Below are positions 61,293 to 64,000 of a stretch of DNA of 64,000 bases, in pieces. The notes below the pieces were generated by a model. The model searched no databases, was not told the DNA's origin, and saw nothing but the letters and a program-made list of their open reading frames with translations. Numbering within the stretch: position 1 is the stretch's first letter; every line of letters begins with the position of its first letter. The DNA comes from CAZSXS01 sp964611385. Its GTDB lineage: Bacteria > Bacillota > Clostridia > Lachnospirales > CAYPQA01. Both the position numbers and the translations under genes were made by a program. Where the stretch lies: assembly GCA_964611385.1 (NCBI GenBank), contig CAZSXS010000005.1, positions 1-64,000 on the forward strand. The letters run 5' to 3'.

Positions 61293-62240
61293 ATGGCAAT
61301 GAGGCTGGCGAATCGGAATCTTAACGATGTGGTAAAGAAAGTTCTCTTATCTGGCAAAGGGAAAAACAGCGGTCTTGTTCTTAAACTTTTTATCTACATC
61401 GTTCTATTTGGTATAGGCTTTGTGTACCTTTACCCTATACTATACATGCTAGTCAATTCATTTATGGGTTTTGAAGATTTGATTAACCCTACGATTGAAT
61501 GGGTTCCAACTGCTTTAAGTTTCGATAACTATATCAAGGCCTTTGCTGTCCTTGACTACTTAAAAACAACGCTGATTACTGTCACATATGCTGCGATACC
61601 GACCCTGCTTCAAACCTTCTGTACCGCTATGGCCGGATATTCGCTGGGACGTTTCGATTTTCCGTTTAAAAAGCTTTGGACCTTTTTATTGATAGTAGCC
61701 TTTATCATTCCTGTACAGGTTATGGTGGTTCCGCGTTATTTGCTGCTCAACGGCTATGGCCTTATCGGAAATCCCCTAGTCATTGTGCTGCCGGCGTTGC
61801 TTGGTCAAGGGATTAAAAGTACGCTGTTTGTATTAATCTTTATGGCTTACTTCAAGAGCTATCCAAAGTCACTGGATGAAGCGGCTGAGCTGGACGGCGC
61901 ATCAAGGCCTCGCATATTCTTTCGAATCGCGTTGCCTATGGCGATTCCTACTATTATTGTGGCCCTTCTTTTTACATTCGTATGGTATTGGAACGAAACC
62001 TATGAGTTGGGTCTTTATCTGGAATCAAAGGTTCGAACCTTACCCATCAAGCTTTCCGGTTTTGTCAATGAATTCAGTACCATGTATCCCGCCGCAGACG
62101 GCAGCGAAGCAAACCGCATTAATGAAAGTATTCGGATGTCTGGCACAATTTTAACGGTTCTTCCCTTGATTTTGATGTATCTTGGATTACAAAACTTTTT
62201 TATTGAGGGTATAGAATCCAGTGGTATTACTGGTGAATAA
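61293..62240 (+). CDS. ABC sugar permease, MalG type (pair 2)
   Basis: 315 residues with six membrane segments and EAA loop EAAELDGASRPRIFFRIALPM. GAAAGGGG precedes the ATG. Partner of the preceding permease. The solute-binding protein for this pair is probably the CBM-fused protein or the lipoprotein upstream. Confidence 0.92.
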   Translation: MAMRLANRNLNDVVKKVLLSGKGKNSGLVLKLFIYIVLFGIGFVYLYPILYMLVNSFMGFEDLINPTIEWVPTALSFDNYIKAFAVLDYLKTTLITVTYAAIPTLLQTFCTAMAGYSLGRFDFPFKKLWTFLLIVAFIIPVQVMVVPRYLLLNGYGLIGNPLVIVLPALLGQGIKSTLFVLIFMAYFKSYPKSLDEAAELDGASRPRIFFRIALPMAIPTIIVALLFTFVWYWNETYELGLYLESKVRTLPIKLSGFVNEFSTMYPAADGSEANRINESIRMSGTILTVLPLILMYLGLQNFFIEGIESSGITGE

Positions 62241-62267
62241 AAATTTTTATGACAGGAGAATAAAATT

Positions 62268-63008
62268 ATGAATTATAAGTTAGTTTGGTCGGATGAATTT
62301 GAGTATACGGGTAAACCTGATCCTTTGAAATGGAATTATGATATCGGTGGCGGCGGTTGGGGGAATAATGAAAACCAATATTATACCGACGACGAAAAAA
62401 ATGCATTTGTCAAGGATGGTCGCCTCTTTATTAAAGCCTATAAAGAACCGGTTGAAGGTTATTCATACTCATCCGCAAGGTTGACTACGTATCAACGGCA
62501 AAGCTTTCAATATGGAAAATTTGAAATCCGTGCAAAATTGCCAAGAGGGAAGGGTACTTGGCCGGCAATCTGGATGCTGCCTGATGACATCCGCCTTAAG
62601 ACGGATCGGGTGCCTTGGCCTCTTTGCGGAGAGATAGACATCATGGAGCATGTCGGACATAGCGAAAATATGATCCATGCCAGTCTGCATAGCCAAAAGT
62701 ATAATCATTGCATCAATACGCAACGGACCTATTTTGAACGGTTGGAGGATGTATTCGATACCTTTCATAACTACGATCTGGAGTGGACAGAGGAGTATAT
62801 TGAATTCTACTTTGATGGGCGTATGGTAAAGCGATTTACGAAAGGGGAAAACGGAACGGATACAAGTGCAGAGGGCTGGCCTTTTGATAAACCATTCTAT
62901 TTAATCTTTAATATTGCTGTGGGAGGAAATTGGGGCGGCAAAATTGATGATTCTATGTTTCCGTACAGCATGGAAATAGAGTATGTCCGAGTGTATCAAA
63001 AAGTATAA
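62268..63008 (+). CDS. GH16 beta-glucanase without signal peptide
   Basis: 246 residues, a single GH16 catalytic domain. Starts YKLVWSDEFEYTG (typical first strand), has YSSARLTTYQRQSFQYGKFE and the catalytic EIDIMEH motif (nucleophile Glu 122, assisting Asp 124, acid/base Glu 127), and ends VGGNWGGKIDDSMFP...MEIEYVRVYQK. The pattern is that of laminarinases (beta-1,3- or mixed-linkage glucanases). Most are secreted; this one has no signal peptide, so it should act on oligosaccharides after import. AGGAG before the ATG. Confidence 0.93.
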   Translation: MNYKLVWSDEFEYTGKPDPLKWNYDIGGGGWGNNENQYYTDDEKNAFVKDGRLFIKAYKEPVEGYSYSSARLTTYQRQSFQYGKFEIRAKLPRGKGTWPAIWMLPDDIRLKTDRVPWPLCGEIDIMEHVGHSENMIHASLHSQKYNHCINTQRTYFERLEDVFDTFHNYDLEWTEEYIEFYFDGRMVKRFTKGENGTDTSAEGWPFDKPFYLIFNIAVGGNWGGKIDDSMFPYSMEIEYVRVYQKV

Positions 63009-63013
63009 ATTCA

Positions 63014-63068
63014 AAAGCCGCCATGGTGCTTACGACTCAGCGAAAGAGGGAGTAAGCACCATGGCTTT
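63014..63068 (+). terminator. hairpin between GH16 and phosphorylase genes
   Basis: GCCATGGTGCTTAC (63020-63033) and its exact complement (63052-63065) form a 14-bp stem, then CTTTCCTTT. It ends 19 bases before the next ATG and leaves that gene's GGAGG free, so it may be a partial terminator or a stability element. Confidence 0.65.
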
Positions 63069-63086
63069 CCTTTGGAGGGAGATTTC

Positions 63087-64000
63087 ATGAGCAATTATTC
63101 TTTTCAAGGCGAAACCTGTATCATTGAGGATTTCGACAAAACAGCACCATTCTCAAGTTTTTTGCCCGGGCTAGCGGGTCTAACAGGCTGCCCCATGTGG
63201 ACTTACTATGTAAATAGAGGGCAGGCAATTGTCTCCTTTGGGGTTCACAACAAAGCCCATGCCATGATGGAGTTTAATCCGGCGAATCTGGGTTACCGGC
63301 GAGTTTCCCAGGACGGCTTTCGTACATTTATCAAGCAAAAGGATAAGATTACAGAATACTTTGCGCCAACGGCTTGCGACAGCAAGCGTAAAATGACCAT
63401 CAACATGAATAGTCTTCTGTTGGAAGAATCCAATGAGCAGCAGCACATCAAGATGAGCGTTAAGTACTTTACACTTCCCAATGAGAGCTTCCCTGCGCTT
63501 GTGCGCAAAGTCTGCATCCGCAATGAAGGAACTGAGGATACAGAGCTTGAAGTCTTGGATGGTATCGGGCAGCTTATTCCCTATGGTATAGAAAATAGCG
63601 GGTTTAAAGAAATGTCTAACCTCAACAAAAGTTGGGCAGAAGTCACATGGAATGGGGATCTACCTCTCTTTCATACCAGATCAATTCCTGGTGATGAAGC
63701 GGAGGTAGAAGAAAGCACTTCGGCTTACTTCGCCTTCACAAGCGATGGCTTGGGTACTCTCATTCGTCCTATTACTGATACCCGAGTCCTATTTAATGAA
63801 GATGAAACCCAGACCTTTCCATGGAATTTTGAGAAGAAATCCCTTGCTGCATTGAAAGAAATACCCCAATATGATGTAAACCGCTATCCTTGTGTGTTTT
63901 CCCCTATACAGAGGAAACTGGCGCCCAAGGAGCAGATGGAAATCACAACATACTTTGGCTTTGCATCAGCTCCGAACAGTATACTTGATCATTATAAGCG
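63087..64000 (+). CDS. glycan phosphorylase, GH94/GH161-like (partial, cut by window end)
   Basis: 304 codons are visible and the frame is open to the window edge. ATG follows GGAGGGAG. The start (FLPGLAGLTGCPMWTYYVNR, then GQAIVSFGVHNKAHAMMEFN) matches the N-terminal beta-sandwich of cellobiose-phosphorylase-like proteins, in particular the beta-1,3-glucan phosphorylase group (GH161). Such enzymes use phosphate to release glucose-1-phosphate inside the cell, saving ATP. The catalytic barrel lies beyond the window, so the family choice (GH94, GH149 or GH161) is open. Confidence 0.75.
   Translation, partial: MSNYSFQGETCIIEDFDKTAPFSSFLPGLAGLTGCPMWTYYVNRGQAIVSFGVHNKAHAMMEFNPANLGYRRVSQDGFRTFIKQKDKITEYFAPTACDSKRKMTINMNSLLLEESNEQQHIKMSVKYFTLPNESFPALVRKVCIRNEGTEDTELEVLDGIGQLIPYGIENSGFKEMSNLNKSWAEVTWNGDLPLFHTRSIPGDEAEVEESTSAYFAFTSDGLGTLIRPITDTRVLFNEDETQTFPWNFEKKSLAALKEIPQYDVNRYPCVFSPIQRKLAPKEQMEITTYFGFASAPNSILDHYK

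Overview
The window looks like chromosomal DNA of an anaerobic, motile member of the Clostridia (Firmicutes). The evidence is consensus sigma-A promoters, strong AGGAGG ribosome binding sites with some GTG/TTG starts, hydrogenase/NADH-type iron-sulfur flavoprotein subunits, S-layer-like proteins carrying copper-amine-oxidase 'stalk' domains, a purC of the short clostridial type, and many carbohydrate genes. I cannot name a species; a Lachnospirales-like relative is an impression, not a measurement.

Layout. 1-2143: visibly AT-rich DNA with one ABC exporter and an IS630 transposase remnant, abutting the 3' end of a tRNA-Arg(CCU). 2377-4581: an SGNH esterase and a URO-D-family protein. 4780-10903 (minus strand): a giant flagellin, then a tkt-rlmD pair. 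11307-13320: an apparently intact IS607-type element (serine recombinase plus TnpB RNA-guided nuclease) just upstream of a D,D-carboxypeptidase gene and purC. 15276-17582: a decayed zone with stacked hairpins, a hypothetical gene, a fragment of a LacI-type regulator, a small ribbon-helix-helix protein and a lone holin-like protein. 18075-23271: a 1321-residue S-layer-like surface protein with a strong promoter and terminator, a secreted PEGA-domain protein and a small protein. 23418-25380 (minus strand): ftsY followed by an Rpn-family nuclease that carries a well-placed internal start.

25574-34855: a NuoE/NuoF-like pair without a visible catalytic partner; a stalk plus TolC-like coiled-coil protein bracketed by ~80-bp inverted repeats; a ppx-ppk polyphosphate operon; an HD-GYP-type protein. 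35377-42209: a signalling cassette (REC-HD-GYP, a lipid-kinase homologue with a broken GGDGT motif, a hybrid histidine kinase with an HPt domain, and a poly-HAMP chemoreceptor).

42585-64000: carbohydrate use. A divergent block (SGNH hydrolase and DUF6259-like hydrolase versus an AraC regulator), a GH4 glycosidase and a LacI regulator precede a long ABC importer operon: lipoprotein binding protein, a carbohydrate-binding-domain/solute-binding-protein fusion, two permease pairs, an NHL-TPR-Yip1 membrane protein, a DUF5696 protein, a GH16 enzyme without signal peptide and the start of a GH94/GH161-like phosphorylase. Read together, it suggests import of a beta-glucan oligosaccharide followed by hydrolysis and phosphorolysis in the cytoplasm.

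Two repeat families cut across the window: a ~100-bp intergenic element with TACTCAGTC/GACTGAGTA ends (five clear copies), and the ~80-bp palindrome-bearing inverted pair around the TolC-like gene. All calls are from reading the sequence; no searches, folding or alignments were run.
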